Of a stretch of 61,966 nt of DNA, positions 18,815-27,751 are shown piece by piece. Every line of letters begins with the position of its first letter. Position 1 is the stretch's first letter. The stretch is from the NCBI GenBank assembly GCA_963643205.1, contig CAVIJJ010000006.1:1-61966 (forward strand), read 5' to 3'. This DNA comes from Phil1 sp963643205 (GTDB taxonomy: Bacteria; Bacillota; Clostridia; Christensenellales; CAG-138). A model generated the notes under the pieces. The model did no database searches. It was not told the DNA's origin and saw nothing but the letters and a program-made list of their open reading frames with translations. Made by a program: the position numbers and the translations under genes.

Positions 18815-20032
18815 ATGGATTTGAGATTTCCGCTTATTTTGGACGGCGCAACCGGTACACAGCTGCAAAAGCGCGGCTATGCGGGGGATATAAGCGCGGA
18901 GGAATGGGTGCTTGAGCATCCCGAAAGCATTCTTGAAATACAGCGCGCTTATGTTGATGCCGGCTCGCAGGTGCTGTATACGCCCACGTTCAGCGCGAAT
19001 AGATTTAAGCTTGAAGAACAAAAGATATTCAACCGTACCGCGGAGATAAATCGCAAACTTGCCGCGCTTTCAAAGCAGGCGGCCGACGGGAAGGCGCTTG
19101 TGGCGGGAGACATGGCCCCGACGGGGCGCTTCCTGGCTCCCATAGGGGATGCGTCATTTGAGGAACTTGTGGATATATATGCGGAGCAGGCACTTGGACT
19201 TGAGCAGGCGGGTGTGGATCTTTTTGTAATAGAAACAATGATGTCCCTTTCGGACGCAAGGGCCGCTGTGCTCGCCGTAAGAAGCGTAAGCGAAAAGCCC
19301 ATATTCGTAACGTTCACCAGCAGCGAAAGCGGGCGAAGCCTTACCGGAACGGACATGGCCGCGGCTCTCACCGTTATGCAGGGTATGGGCGTAAGCGCGT
19401 TTGGCCTGAATTGCTCCATGGGCCCAGATAAAATGGTTCCCCAGCTTAAACGCCTGCGCCGCTACGCAAGAATCCCCCTTATAGCCAAACCAAACGCAGG
19501 CCTTCCCAACTTTGTGGACGGAAAGGCCGTGTACGATTGCCCACCGGAGCGGTTTGTTGAATATGTTCCTCAGTTTATAGAGGCGGGTGTCGCTGTATTC
19601 GGCGGTTGCTGCGGCACGGAAGAGGGCCATATAGCGGCGCTGAAAAAAGCTCTTGAGAATGCCGAGTATAATCGTCCCGATCCGGAATTTACGGATATGC
19701 TTCCGGCGGCAACGGGAACGGAGCTTGCCTATCTCAAACCCGATGCCGGCCACGGAAAAGTGCTTGCGGCGGATGCTGATTTTGAGTCCGCGTTGGAGGA
19801 TGCCATGGCTGAAGAGTGGCCTATGGTTGCCGTAAAAATAGCGGATTGGGCGGACGTGGAAACGCTTTGTGATTATCAGCACATGATCAATAAAGCTCTT
19901 TGCGTTGTGTGCGATGATGAGGAACTTCTTGAAGCCGTTCTGCGCGCGTATCAGGGTCGTGCTCTTTATGAAGGAAATCTGAGCGGCGAAGAACTTTCAA
20001 AGCTCGTGGAAAAATATGGTCTGATTGTTTGA
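18815..20032 (+). CDS. Homocysteine S-methyltransferase-like protein with a C-terminal extension
   Basis: 405 residues. Residues 1-290 are a homocysteine methyltransferase barrel like the first module of MetH, with the zinc cysteines in LNCSMGP and in the GGCCGTEEGH motif. The last 110 residues are an extra domain rich in acidic residues that I do not recognise; it is not a folate or cobalamin domain. It may accept methyl groups from the corrinoid fusion protein to make methionine, or act in general methionine synthesis together with separate modules. ATG 18815 follows CGGAGG. It lies 35 bases after the activase gene on the same strand. Confidence 0.85.
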   Translation: MDLRFPLILDGATGTQLQKRGYAGDISAEEWVLEHPESILEIQRAYVDAGSQVLYTPTFSANRFKLEEQKIFNRTAEINRKLAALSKQAADGKALVAGDMAPTGRFLAPIGDASFEELVDIYAEQALGLEQAGVDLFVIETMMSLSDARAAVLAVRSVSEKPIFVTFTSSESGRSLTGTDMAAALTVMQGMGVSAFGLNCSMGPDKMVPQLKRLRRYARIPLIAKPNAGLPNFVDGKAVYDCPPERFVEYVPQFIEAGVAVFGGCCGTEEGHIAALKKALENAEYNRPDPEFTDMLPAATGTELAYLKPDAGHGKVLAADADFESALEDAMAEEWPMVAVKIADWADVETLCDYQHMINKALCVVCDDEELLEAVLRAYQGRALYEGNLSGEELSKLVEKYGLIV

Positions 20033-20059
20033 TTTGCTAAGATATATGGCGAAAAATTC

Positions 20060-20088
20060 TTGACCCGGTCTAATCTGTTTGATATACT
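20060..20088 (+). promoter_or_regulatory. Promoter of the tetR-like gene
   Basis: TTGACC, 17 bases, TATACT with TGA before the -10. Confidence 0.7.
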
Positions 20089-20102
20089 GAACCAAACGGA
20101 TT
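20072..20102 (+). promoter_or_regulatory. Candidate operator over the tetR promoter
   Basis: Inverted repeat AATCTGTTTG, 11 bases, CAAACGGATT (one mismatch) spanning the -10 and start point. The heptamer GAACCAAA also recurs 18 bases apart just downstream. The position fits autorepression by the TetR protein. Confidence 0.55.
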
Positions 20103-20135
20103 TCATTGAACCAAATATTGGGGAGGTATTTCAAA

Positions 20136-20831
20136 GTGGCAACCAAGCGAAGCTTACCTACAAAAAAGCGTATATTGCAAGTATGTGTAAAGCTGTTTTT
20201 GCAAAAAGGTTATAAAAAAACCACGATGGCCGAAATAATTCAAAAAACAGGCGCTTCAAGCAGCAGCTTCCAAAATATTTTCCACGCGAAAGACGGTGTG
20301 CTGGTCGAGCTTACGCAGTTTATGTTCTCAGCGCAGTTTGGCGAGGCGGCTAAGCTTGCGGGTGAAGATCTGTCGCCTGTGTATGTTTATGCGGTGGAAA
20401 CGGCAATACAGCTTGCTCTTACCGAGATGAACGAAAACCTGCGCGAGATTTATACCGAGGCCTATTCGCATAGGGAAGCTTCAGAGTATATATATCAGCA
20501 AACCGCTAAGGTGCTTTATGATACGTTTGCCGCGTACCAGCCTGGCCTTACGGAGGAGGATTTCTTTGAAATGGAAATCGGTTCCGCCGGCATTATGCGC
20601 AACTTTATGGCTTATCCTTGCGATGAAAAGTTTACCATCGATAAAAAGCTGAATCGCTTCTTAACCATGAGCCTTCGTGCTTATAAGGTACCTGAAAACG
20701 AAATCGCCGATATTCTTGATTTCATTGGTAAGCTGGATATATACGAAATATCCAAAGGCGTGATGAAGAAACTGTTTAAGGGTCTTGCCATGAAATATGA
20801 GTTCTCCGTTAGGGGCCTTATAGAAGAATAA
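20136..20831 (+). CDS. TetR-family transcriptional regulator
   Basis: 231 residues. The N-terminal helix-turn-helix reads TKKRILQVCVKLFLQKGYKKTTMAEII, then a recognition helix with ASSSSFQNIFHAKDGVL in place of the common G-x-x-Y-x-Y/H-F-x-s-K. The remainder is an all-helical ligand domain without recognisable family. GTG 20136 lies 7 bases after GGGGAGGT; upstream in-frame starts run through the operator. It closes the corrinoid cluster and probably controls itself and perhaps the cluster. Followed by a terminator. Confidence 0.88.
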   Translation: MATKRSLPTKKRILQVCVKLFLQKGYKKTTMAEIIQKTGASSSSFQNIFHAKDGVLVELTQFMFSAQFGEAAKLAGEDLSPVYVYAVETAIQLALTEMNENLREIYTEAYSHREASEYIYQQTAKVLYDTFAAYQPGLTEEDFFEMEIGSAGIMRNFMAYPCDEKFTIDKKLNRFLTMSLRAYKVPENEIADILDFIGKLDIYEISKGVMKKLFKGLAMKYEFSVRGLIEE

Positions 20832-20850
20832 AATAATACTGTTAATCAAT

Positions 20851-20885
20851 GCGGGCAGGCACAAAAAGGTGCATGCCCGTTTTTG
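20851..20885 (+). terminator. Terminator of the tetR-like gene
   Basis: CGGGCAGGCAC, loop AAAAAG, GTGCATGCCCG with one mismatch, then five T. Confidence 0.85.
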
Positions 20886-20905
20886 ATGTTCGCACATAAC
20901 GCGGT

Positions 20906-20934
20906 TTTACATATTGAATATCGTGTGATATAAT
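20906..20934 (+). promoter_or_regulatory. Promoter of psuKG
   Basis: TTTACA, 17 bases, TATAAT with an extended -10 (TGA). Overlaps the in-frame ATG at 20933, which therefore cannot be the psuK start. Confidence 0.75.
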
Positions 20935-20959
20935 GCGGCAGGAAAGGAAGGGTATACGC

Positions 20960-21889
20960 ATGGCAGGCTATATTGCGGGCATCGGAGCGGCGAATTTGGA
21001 TGTGCTTGGCAGAAGTATAAACAGCGTTATTCTAAGGGATTCTAACCCCGGCATGCTTACCATGTCCGCCGGCGGCGTAACGCGAAACGTGCTCGAAAAC
21101 ATAAGCCGCATGGGCGTTAAAACCGAACTTATAAGCGCGATCGGAACGGATGTGTTCGGCGAAAGAATTATACAAAGCTGTTCTGCGGCCGGCATAGGAA
21201 CGGAATACGCGCTCAGGCTTAATGGCGAAACAAGCTCAAGCTACATAGCCGTGCTTGACGATAACGGCGATATGCTGCTCGGCATGAGCGATATGCGCAT
21301 ACTTAAAAAGCTTAGCCCGGATTATATCCGCAAAAACGAGCGGTTTATAGCCAATGCCGATGCCGTAGTAATAGACGGCTGTTTAACCTGCGAAACGATA
21401 GGGCAGATATTGTCGGTATCCGGCGGCTCAAAAGTGTTTGCGGACCCTGTTTCAACAACATATGCGCATACAATTGCGCGGTTCCTTAATGGGCTGTATC
21501 TTGTTAAGCCAAATCTTATGGAGCTTGAGATATTAAGCGGCATGAAGGTTGAAACGGATGAGGATGTTGTTGCGGCGGCCGATGCCGTGCTTAACAAAGG
21601 CACATACTCTGTCGCGGTCAGCTTAGGCAAACGCGGTTGCTACTATGCCGACCGAAGCGGCGAAAGCTTTTTTGCCGCCATGAAACCGGTTGAAAAAATG
21701 GCTAACGCCACGGGTGCCGGGGATGCGTTTATGGCGGGGCTTGTATACGGCATAGTTCACGGAGCGGATGCTCACGGCAGCGTAAAATACGCGCTTGCGG
21801 CCGGAATTGCCGCCGTTATGAGCGAAAAGACGATAAACGAAAATATGAGCGAAGCTCTCATTAAAAATATAATAGAGAAATACAGTTAA
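20960..21889 (+). CDS. psuK: Pseudouridine kinase (PfkB family)
   Basis: Phosphorylates pseudouridine to its 5'-phosphate for the downstream glycosidase. 309 residues of the ribokinase fold with N-terminal GAANLDVLGR, and the C-terminal anion hole and catalytic Asp in NATGAGDAFMAGL. Substrate is assigned from linkage to psuG. ATG 20960 follows GGAAGG. The psuG gene starts 13 bases after the stop. Confidence 0.88.
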   Translation: MAGYIAGIGAANLDVLGRSINSVILRDSNPGMLTMSAGGVTRNVLENISRMGVKTELISAIGTDVFGERIIQSCSAAGIGTEYALRLNGETSSSYIAVLDDNGDMLLGMSDMRILKKLSPDYIRKNERFIANADAVVIDGCLTCETIGQILSVSGGSKVFADPVSTTYAHTIARFLNGLYLVKPNLMELEILSGMKVETDEDVVAAADAVLNKGTYSVAVSLGKRGCYYADRSGESFFAAMKPVEKMANATGAGDAFMAGLVYGIVHGADAHGSVKYALAAGIAAVMSEKTINENMSEALIKNIIEKYS

Positions 21890-21902
21890 CGGAGGAATAT
21901 TT

Positions 21903-22823
21903 ATGGAACTGAACAAATATATTGATATTCAGCCCGAAGTCGCCGAGGCTTTGGCAAGCAATCTGCCTGTTGTGGCGCTTGAAAGCACAATACTCAGCCA
22001 CGGTATGCCGTATCCCGAAAACCTGGATTTTGCGGCGGAGGTTGAGCGCGTTGTGCGCAGCGAGGGCGCTATACCCGCAACCATGGCGATCGTCGGCGGC
22101 AGAATAAAAATAGGCCTCACCCCGGATGAGCTTGAGCTTATGTGCAAGGCGGAGAATGTCGGCAAGGTAAGCCGCAGGGATTTCGCCATATATGTGGCTG
22201 AGGGACGAAACGGCGCCACAACCGTCGCAAGCACAATGATGTGCTGCGCCTATGCCGGCATACAGGTTTTCGCTACCGGCGGCATCGGCGGTGTGCATAG
22301 GCACGGCGAGGTTACCATGGATGTATCGGCGGATCTTCAGGAACTTGCGCATACAAACGTGGCCGTGGTCTGCGCGGGAGCCAAGCAAATACTTGATATA
22401 GGCCGCACTCTTGAGTATCTTGAAACAATGGGCGTGCCCGTAATAGGCAACGGCACATCGGATTTCCCCGCGTTCTATTGCAGAAAGAGCGGCTTTAGCG
22501 TTGATTATGCCGCGAAGGATGAGGCGGACATAGCCAAGCTTATTCACACAAAGCAGGAGCTTGGCCTAAAGGGCGGTATGCTTATAGGCAATCCTATCCC
22601 CGAAGAATACGCCATGGACTTTGATTATATGGAAGAGGTTATACAAAAGGCACTTGTTAAGGCGGATGAGGCCGGCGTACATGGAAAGAACATAACCCCG
22701 TTCCTGCTTGCCAGCATAAAGGATATAACCGGCGGCGAGGCATTCAAGGCGAATGTAAAGCTTGCGTTGAACAACGCGCGCTGTGCCGCGAAAATCGCTA
22801 AAAAACTCAGCGATATGGATTGA
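21903..22823 (+). CDS. psuG: Pseudouridine-5'-phosphate glycosidase
   Basis: Splits pseudouridine 5'-phosphate into uracil and ribose 5-phosphate, breaking a C-C glycosidic bond. 306 residues, matching E. coli PsuG length, with ALESTILSHGMPYPEN, ATMAIVGGRIKIGL, the FATGGIGGVHRHGE loop and FLLASIKDITGGEAFKANVKL. GGAGG lies before the ATG. The liberated uracil could be used through the PyrR-controlled pathway elsewhere in the window. Strong terminator follows. Confidence 0.96.
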   Translation: MELNKYIDIQPEVAEALASNLPVVALESTILSHGMPYPENLDFAAEVERVVRSEGAIPATMAIVGGRIKIGLTPDELELMCKAENVGKVSRRDFAIYVAEGRNGATTVASTMMCCAYAGIQVFATGGIGGVHRHGEVTMDVSADLQELAHTNVAVVCAGAKQILDIGRTLEYLETMGVPVIGNGTSDFPAFYCRKSGFSVDYAAKDEADIAKLIHTKQELGLKGGMLIGNPIPEEYAMDFDYMEEVIQKALVKADEAGVHGKNITPFLLASIKDITGGEAFKANVKLALNNARCAAKIAKKLSDMD

Positions 22824-22834
22824 TTAAGTAATTG

Positions 22835-22874
22835 AAAAAGGAACTCACCTGTTTACCGGGTGGGTTCCTTTTTG
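22835..22874. terminator. Bidirectional terminator between psuG and kbl
   Basis: AAAAAGGAAC-TCACCTG and its near-perfect complement around TTTA, with T tracts on both strands. Confidence 0.88.
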
Positions 22875-22909
22875 TTATACGATATAATGCTTACGCTTTT
22901 TTATTATGA

Positions 22910-24091
22910 TTAAAGACCCATTTCCTCTTTCACTTCTCTGAAGCACTTTACGGCAAAATCAAGGTCTTCCTTGGTATGGCCAGCGGATACCTGGGTGCGG
23001 ATACGCGCTTTGCCCATGGGGACGACGGGGTAGCAGAAACCAACCACGTACACACCCTTCTTCAGCATGCGCGCGGCGAACTCCTGCGCTGTACGCGCGT
23101 CGTAAAGCATAACGGGTACTATCGGATGAGTACCGGGCAGCACATCAAAACCAATCTTGCCGAGCTCGGCGCGGAAATAGGCCGTGTTCTCGTGCACCTT
23201 GTCGCGCAAGGCGGTAGAGGAGGTGAGCATATCAAGCACCTTCAGGCTTGCCGCGCAGATTGCCGGAGCAAGCGCGTTGCTGAAAAGGTACGGACGGCTG
23301 CGCTGCCGGAGCAGATCTATAATTTCCTTGCGCGCGCAGGTGTAGCCGCCGCTGGCTCCGCCAAGAGCCTTGCCGAGAGTACCGGTTATTATATCAACCC
23401 TTCCCATAACGCCGCAGGCCTCTGCGGTACCGCGGCCGTGCTCACCCATAAAGCCCACAGCGTGCGAATCGTCAACCATTACAAGCGCGCCGTATTCGTC
23501 GGCCAGGTCGCAGATGGCGGGCAGGTTGGCAATGTAGCCGTCCATGCTGAATACGCCGTCCGTAGCGATAAGCTTTATGCGGCAGTCCTTAGCGGCCTCA
23601 AGCTGAGCCTTAAGGTCTTCCATGTTGTTGTTCTTGTAGCGCAGGCGCTTTGCTTTGCAAAGACGAACGCCGTCTATAATGCTCGCGTGGTTAAGCTCAT
23701 CGGATATAACCGCGTCCTCCGCGCCGAGCAGTGTTTCAAAAAGGCCGCCGTTGGCATCAAAGCAGGAGGAATAAAGTATGCAGTCCTCAGTACCCACAAA
23801 CTCGGCCAGCTTCTTTTCAAGCTGCTTGTGTATGTCCTGAGTGCCGCAGATAAAACGTACGCTTGAAAGGCCAAAGCCCCATCTGTCATAGCTTTCCTTG
23901 GCGGCTTCTATAATTTCCTTGTTGTTGGAAAGGCCAAGGTAGTTGTTGGCGCACATGTTCAGCACGTTGCTTGTGGTTGTGGTGTCTATGCGCGCGCGCT
24001 GTTCTGTGGTTATTATGCGCTCGTCGCGGTAGGTACCCGCATCGCGGATGCCTTCAAGCTCTTTGGTGTAGATCTCGTATGCGTTCTTCAT
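22910..24091 (-). CDS. kbl: Glycine C-acetyltransferase (2-amino-3-ketobutyrate CoA ligase)
   Basis: PLP enzyme that cleaves 2-amino-3-ketobutyrate with CoA to glycine and acetyl-CoA. 393 residues of the alpha-oxoamine synthase family, with NYLGLSNN, DDSHAVGFMGEHGRG, and the PLP lysine in TGTLGKALGGASGGY. It follows tdh with 16 bases between, giving the two-step threonine dehydrogenase pathway. AGGAGCAAAG lies upstream of the ATG. Confidence 0.95.
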   Translation of the reverse strand: MKNAYEIYTKELEGIRDAGTYRDERIITTEQRARIDTTTTSNVLNMCANNYLGLSNNKEIIEAAKESYDRWGFGLSSVRFICGTQDIHKQLEKKLAEFVGTEDCILYSSCFDANGGLFETLLGAEDAVISDELNHASIIDGVRLCKAKRLRYKNNNMEDLKAQLEAAKDCRIKLIATDGVFSMDGYIANLPAICDLADEYGALVMVDDSHAVGFMGEHGRGTAEACGVMGRVDIITGTLGKALGGASGGYTCARKEIIDLLRQRSRPYLFSNALAPAICAASLKVLDMLTSSTALRDKVHENTAYFRAELGKIGFDVLPGTHPIVPVMLYDARTAQEFAARMLKKGVYVVGFCYPVVPMGKARIRTQVSAGHTKEDLDFAVKCFREVKEEMGL

Positions 24092-24107
24092 TGTGCTTTG
24101 CTCCTTT

Positions 24108-25148
24108 TTATTTTTCCCAGGAAAGTATTACCTTTCCGGAATGGCCGCTGTTCATGGCTTCAAAGCCCTTTTCAAAGTCTGTGTAATGGAAACGGTGAGT
24201 TATTATCGGGGTCAGGTCAAGGCCGGCCTGAATCATGGCTATCATCTTATACCAGGTTTCAAACATCTTCCTGCCGTAAATACCCTGTATGTTAAGTCCC
24301 TTGAATATAACATCGTTCCAGTCTATAACGGTGCCGGGGCCGGCTATGCCGAGCAGCGCTACCTTGCCGCCGTTGCGCATGGATTTAAGCAGCTGGTTAA
24401 GTGCTTTGCCGTTGCCGCTCATCTCAAGACCTACGTCAAAGCCTTCAACCATTCTATGCGCCGCCATGGCGTCCTCAAGCTTTTCGTGGGTCAGGTTTAC
24501 CGTAGCGGTTGCGCCCATCTGCTTGGCTATATTAAGCCTATAGTCGTTTACGTCGGTAACAATAATATTCCTTGCGCCGTTCTGGCGGCAAATGCCGACG
24601 GCCATCATGCCTATGGGGCCTGCGCCGGTTATAAGCACGTCCTCACCAACCACGTCAAACATGGTGGCGGTATGGGTGGCGTTGCCGTAAGCGTCAAAGA
24701 AGGATATTATATCCTCGGGTATATCGTCCGGCATAAGTATAACGTTGGTCTTGGGTATGCAGACATATTCGGCAAAAGCGCCCTGCCTGTCTACGCCAAC
24801 GCCCTTGGTTTCTTTGCACCATTGTCCGTTGCCCGCGCGGCAGTTGCGGCAGTGCCCGCAAACTATATGACCCTCGCCGGAAACTCTGTCACCAACCTTA
24901 TATTCGGTTACGCCGGGGCCAAGCGCGGCTATTTCGCCAACATACTCATGGCCTATTACCATGGGCGGGTTAATATGCTGCTGGCTCCACGGATCCCAGT
25001 TATAAATATGTACATCGGTGCCGCATATGGCGGTTTTGTGTATTTTGATAAGAACCTCGCCGATTCCGGGTTCGGGAACGGGAACCTGAGTAAGTATAAG
25101 TCCTTTTGCGCGTTCAGGCTTAACGAGCGCATCCATCATTTTCTGCAT
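24108..25148 (-). CDS. tdh: L-threonine 3-dehydrogenase
   Basis: Oxidises L-threonine to 2-amino-3-ketobutyrate with NAD+. 346 residues of the zinc medium-chain dehydrogenase family: catalytic-zinc residues in KTAICGTDVHIYNWD and GHEYVGEI, the four structural cysteines in CGHCRNCRAGNGQWC, the NAD loop TGAGPIGMMAV. ATG 25148 follows GCGAGG; an in-frame ATG 48 bases earlier has no ribosome site. First gene of tdh-kbl. Confidence 0.95.
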   Translation of the reverse strand: MQKMMDALVKPERAKGLILTQVPVPEPGIGEVLIKIHKTAICGTDVHIYNWDPWSQQHINPPMVIGHEYVGEIAALGPGVTEYKVGDRVSGEGHIVCGHCRNCRAGNGQWCKETKGVGVDRQGAFAEYVCIPKTNVILMPDDIPEDIISFFDAYGNATHTATMFDVVGEDVLITGAGPIGMMAVGICRQNGARNIIVTDVNDYRLNIAKQMGATATVNLTHEKLEDAMAAHRMVEGFDVGLEMSGNGKALNQLLKSMRNGGKVALLGIAGPGTVIDWNDVIFKGLNIQGIYGRKMFETWYKMIAMIQAGLDLTPIITHRFHYTDFEKGFEAMNSGHSGKVILSWEK

Positions 25149-25209
25149 ACCATAAACCTCGCTAAAAATAAATAAGATATTTGCAACGCTGTCCACGCTG
25201 TACAGACAT

Positions 25210-25238
25210 ATTATATGTTGTTGCTCGTCTTAAATCAA
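25210..25238 (-). promoter_or_regulatory. Promoter of tdh-kbl
   Basis: Minus-strand TTGATT, 17 bases, TATAAT, about 60 bases before the tdh start. Confidence 0.7.
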
Positions 25239-25249
25239 TGCCATATATC

Positions 25250-25283
25250 AAAAAACAGCCAAAATCATTAAAAATATTGGCTG
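25250..25283 (-). terminator. Terminator of the WG-repeat gene
   Basis: Minus-strand CAGCCAA, 14-base loop, TTGGCTG followed by six T. Confidence 0.8.
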
Positions 25284-25341
25284 AATATGTGCGCTGAATA
25301 TAAACTTGTGTACGTGAAACGCGGACTGAATAGAATAAGAC

Positions 25342-26499
25342 TTATTTGAAATACATGTGTGTCAGCTCGGCGGACTTATTCACGAGCGAGTATTCTCCGT
25401 TCAGGCTTACCAAAGCGTATCCGTCGCTGAAAGCTTCCGCCGTGTCAAACTGAGGCTCTATCACATATTCGCCGGTTGTGTTTATATATCCCCAAAGGCC
25501 GGTTTCGTCGTCCTGTACGGCGGCAAGTCCGTTCGAGAATGAGCAGGCGCTGCGGTATTTGTTTTCTATCTCAAGTGAGCCGCGCGTGTTTATAAATCCC
25601 CATTTGCCGTCAATCTGAACGGCCGCGTATCCGCCAACAAAGCTAAGCCCGTCCTCGTAGCGGGTTTTGTAGGCCGTTTGCCCTTTGTTGTTAAAGTAAT
25701 AAACCTCGCTGCCGTCGCGAATAAGGGCATAGCTCTCGCTGTACGCGGTGCCGTATTGCTTGGAAGAAAGGGTAGCTATCTTTTCACCAACCTTGTCTAT
25801 AATATAGCTGTTGCCGCTTGATGAGCGGGCGAATGCTACATCCTCGCCGTAGTCGCTTACCTCACTCCATTTTTGGGCTACCGCTATATCTCCGTTCACG
25901 TCTATAAATCCGTATTCGGAACCGGAGCGGGCCATGGCGCGGCCGCAGTGAAAGTCGCCCACCTCGCGGTACATATAGTCTATTATCAAATTGCCGCTGC
26001 GGTCTATATAGCCCCATCTTTCGCCGGATTCAACGGCGGCTTTATCCTCACTGAAATCGCGCACACCGTTCCAGACGGGTTCCGTTATCCATGCTCCGGA
26101 GCGGTTCAAAAGACCCCACAAGCCGTTCTGCGCCGCGAACGCCGTTTCTTCATCAAATTCCTTGGCTTCGGAGAACATAGCCTCTATCACAACCTGGCCG
26201 GATGTGTTCTTGTAGCCCCACATGCCGTTTTCGTCGTAGTACGGGATGAGCCTGCCGTTCGTTGAAGGCTTTGGCGTTTCGGTAGGAGAGGGGGTCGCGC
26301 TTGCGGCAAGAGCTGTTGCGTCCTCCGTGGGAGTTTCCGCGGGTGTGCTTTCACTCTCTGATTCGGAACTTGAACCGTTCAGCATATTTACGCCGCCGGC
26401 GCTGTAGCAAAGGGAGAATATCAAAACGCCCAGCACAATCGCGCCTATAAGAATAAGCTGGGGACGAAGCATTGCCAATAATGATTTTTTGCGTGCCAT
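25342..26499 (-). CDS. Membrane-anchored WG-repeat protein
   Basis: 385 residues. A basic N-terminus (MARKKS) precedes one hydrophobic helix at about residues 13-33, then a Ser/Thr/Pro/Glu-rich linker to about residue 85, then six to seven WG repeats of about 35-45 residues (forms such as LWGYINTTGEYVIEPQFD and KWGFINTRGSLEIENKY). Such repeats form beta-propeller-like or solenoid surfaces for binding. The helix should anchor the repeats outside the cell. Ligand unknown. AAAGGTGAT lies upstream of the ATG. Monocistronic. Confidence 0.9.
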   Translation of the reverse strand: MARKKSLLAMLRPQLILIGAIVLGVLIFSLCYSAGGVNMLNGSSSESESESTPAETPTEDATALAASATPSPTETPKPSTNGRLIPYYDENGMWGYKNTSGQVVIEAMFSEAKEFDEETAFAAQNGLWGLLNRSGAWITEPVWNGVRDFSEDKAAVESGERWGYIDRSGNLIIDYMYREVGDFHCGRAMARSGSEYGFIDVNGDIAVAQKWSEVSDYGEDVAFARSSSGNSYIIDKVGEKIATLSSKQYGTAYSESYALIRDGSEVYYFNNKGQTAYKTRYEDGLSFVGGYAAVQIDGKWGFINTRGSLEIENKYRSACSFSNGLAAVQDDETGLWGYINTTGEYVIEPQFDTAEAFSDGYALVSLNGEYSLVNKSAELTHMYFK

Positions 26500-26569
26500 A
26501 TATGTAAATCACCTTTATATTTCGTTAGTATATGAATTTTACCAAATAACGCCGCTAAAATAAAGAGCA

Positions 26570-26607
26570 AATAAAAACCGGAGCCGTTCTGCGGTAAACG
26601 GCTCCGG
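26570..26607 (-). terminator. Terminator of the aldo/keto reductase gene
   Basis: Minus-strand CCGGAGCCGTT, 8-base loop, AACGGCTCCGG, then TTTTTATTT. Perfect 11-bp stem. Confidence 0.92.
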
Positions 26608-26661
26608 ACGATATGCCTGCGGCGGGAGGGGGGTCACACAGCAGGCGGAAACTGGCTAAGA

Positions 26662-27687
26662 TTAGTTTTTGTGCTCCGCGTAGAATTGATCGTAATCGGC
26701 GAGCATCTCTTTAAGAAGCTTTGGAGTATTAAGTCCGTATGGGCAGCGGGAAGCGCAGGCACCGCAGCCACGGCAATCGTCAATCTTATGCATTTTGGCG
26801 TGCCATTCGTCGGACATATAGGGCTGGTAGGGAGATCTGCGGAGCAGGCGGCTCATGCGTGCTGCTTGGGGAATATCTATTCCGGCGGGGCAGGGCAGGC
26901 AATATCCGCAGCTGCGGCAGAAGTTGCCGCAAAGATCCTTGCGGTCGCGCTCTATAATGGCCTTTATTTCGTCGCTCATTGCAAAGTCGCCGGCATTTTC
27001 AAGCGCAAGCCATTCGTCAAGCTCTTCTTCGGTCTGTATTCCCCAAATGGGAACAACGTTATCATATTGCTTTATAAAGTTCATGCAGGCCTTGGCGTTG
27101 TTAAGAAGGCCACCGGCAAGACCCTTCATGGCTATAAAGCCCATATCCGCTTCTTTGCAGCGGCGGGCAAGGTCTATTTCTTCTTTTGTTCCTATGTAGC
27201 TGAAGGGGAACTGCATTGTTTCGAAAAGGCCGCTGTCTATGCAGCTTTCCGCAAGCTTAAGCCTGTGATTTGTTATGCCTATGTGGCGAATGTAGCCCTT
27301 TTTCTTGGCCTCAAGAGCCGCGGCATAGGGGCCGTTTTCGTCGTCCGGAGTGGGCATGGAAGCGGGGTTATGGAACTGGAACAGATCTATATAATCCGTT
27401 TTCAGCATTCTGAGGCTGTTCTCTATGTGCGCCGTAACGGTGGCCTTGTCTTTTCCGCCGGATTTGGTGGAAATCACAATGTTGTGCCTAACGCCGCTCA
27501 GCGCAAGGCCAAGCTTCATTTCACTGTCGGTATACATATTTGCGGTATCAAAATAATTGATGCCGCCGTCGTATGCTTTCCTAAGCAGCTTTACGGCATC
27601 GTCAACATTGCGCCTCTGTACCGGAAGCGCGCCGAACGAACATGATGTAACCATTAATTCCGTGCGACCAAGACGAATTTTATTCAT
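26662..27687 (-). CDS. Aldo/keto reductase with C-terminal ferredoxin domain
   Basis: 341 residues. Residues 1-240 are an aldo/keto reductase barrel (YFDTANMYTDSE with catalytic Asp and Tyr, ISTKSGG with Lys, DLFQFHNP with His). The rest carries two cysteine clusters, CGNFCRSCGYCLPCPAG and CRGCGACASRCPYGL, which fit 4Fe-4S centres. Such fusions are common in strict anaerobes and may link NAD(P)H or ferredoxin to carbonyl reduction. Substrate unknown. GGAGG precedes the ATG. Confidence 0.9.
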   Translation of the reverse strand: MNKIRLGRTELMVTSCSFGALPVQRRNVDDAVKLLRKAYDGGINYFDTANMYTDSEMKLGLALSGVRHNIVISTKSGGKDKATVTAHIENSLRMLKTDYIDLFQFHNPASMPTPDDENGPYAAALEAKKKGYIRHIGITNHRLKLAESCIDSGLFETMQFPFSYIGTKEEIDLARRCKEADMGFIAMKGLAGGLLNNAKACMNFIKQYDNVVPIWGIQTEEELDEWLALENAGDFAMSDEIKAIIERDRKDLCGNFCRSCGYCLPCPAGIDIPQAARMSRLLRRSPYQPYMSDEWHAKMHKIDDCRGCGACASRCPYGLNTPKLLKEMLADYDQFYAEHKN

Positions 27688-27722
27688 AGTTCCTCCATGA
27701 ATTAAAGCTTACCACAAATAGA

Positions 27723-27751
27723 AGGATACACTAATTTGAATAAAAAATCAA
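27723..27751 (-). promoter_or_regulatory. Promoter of the aldo/keto reductase gene
   Basis: Minus-strand TTGATT, 17 bases, TATCCT. Confidence 0.5.
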
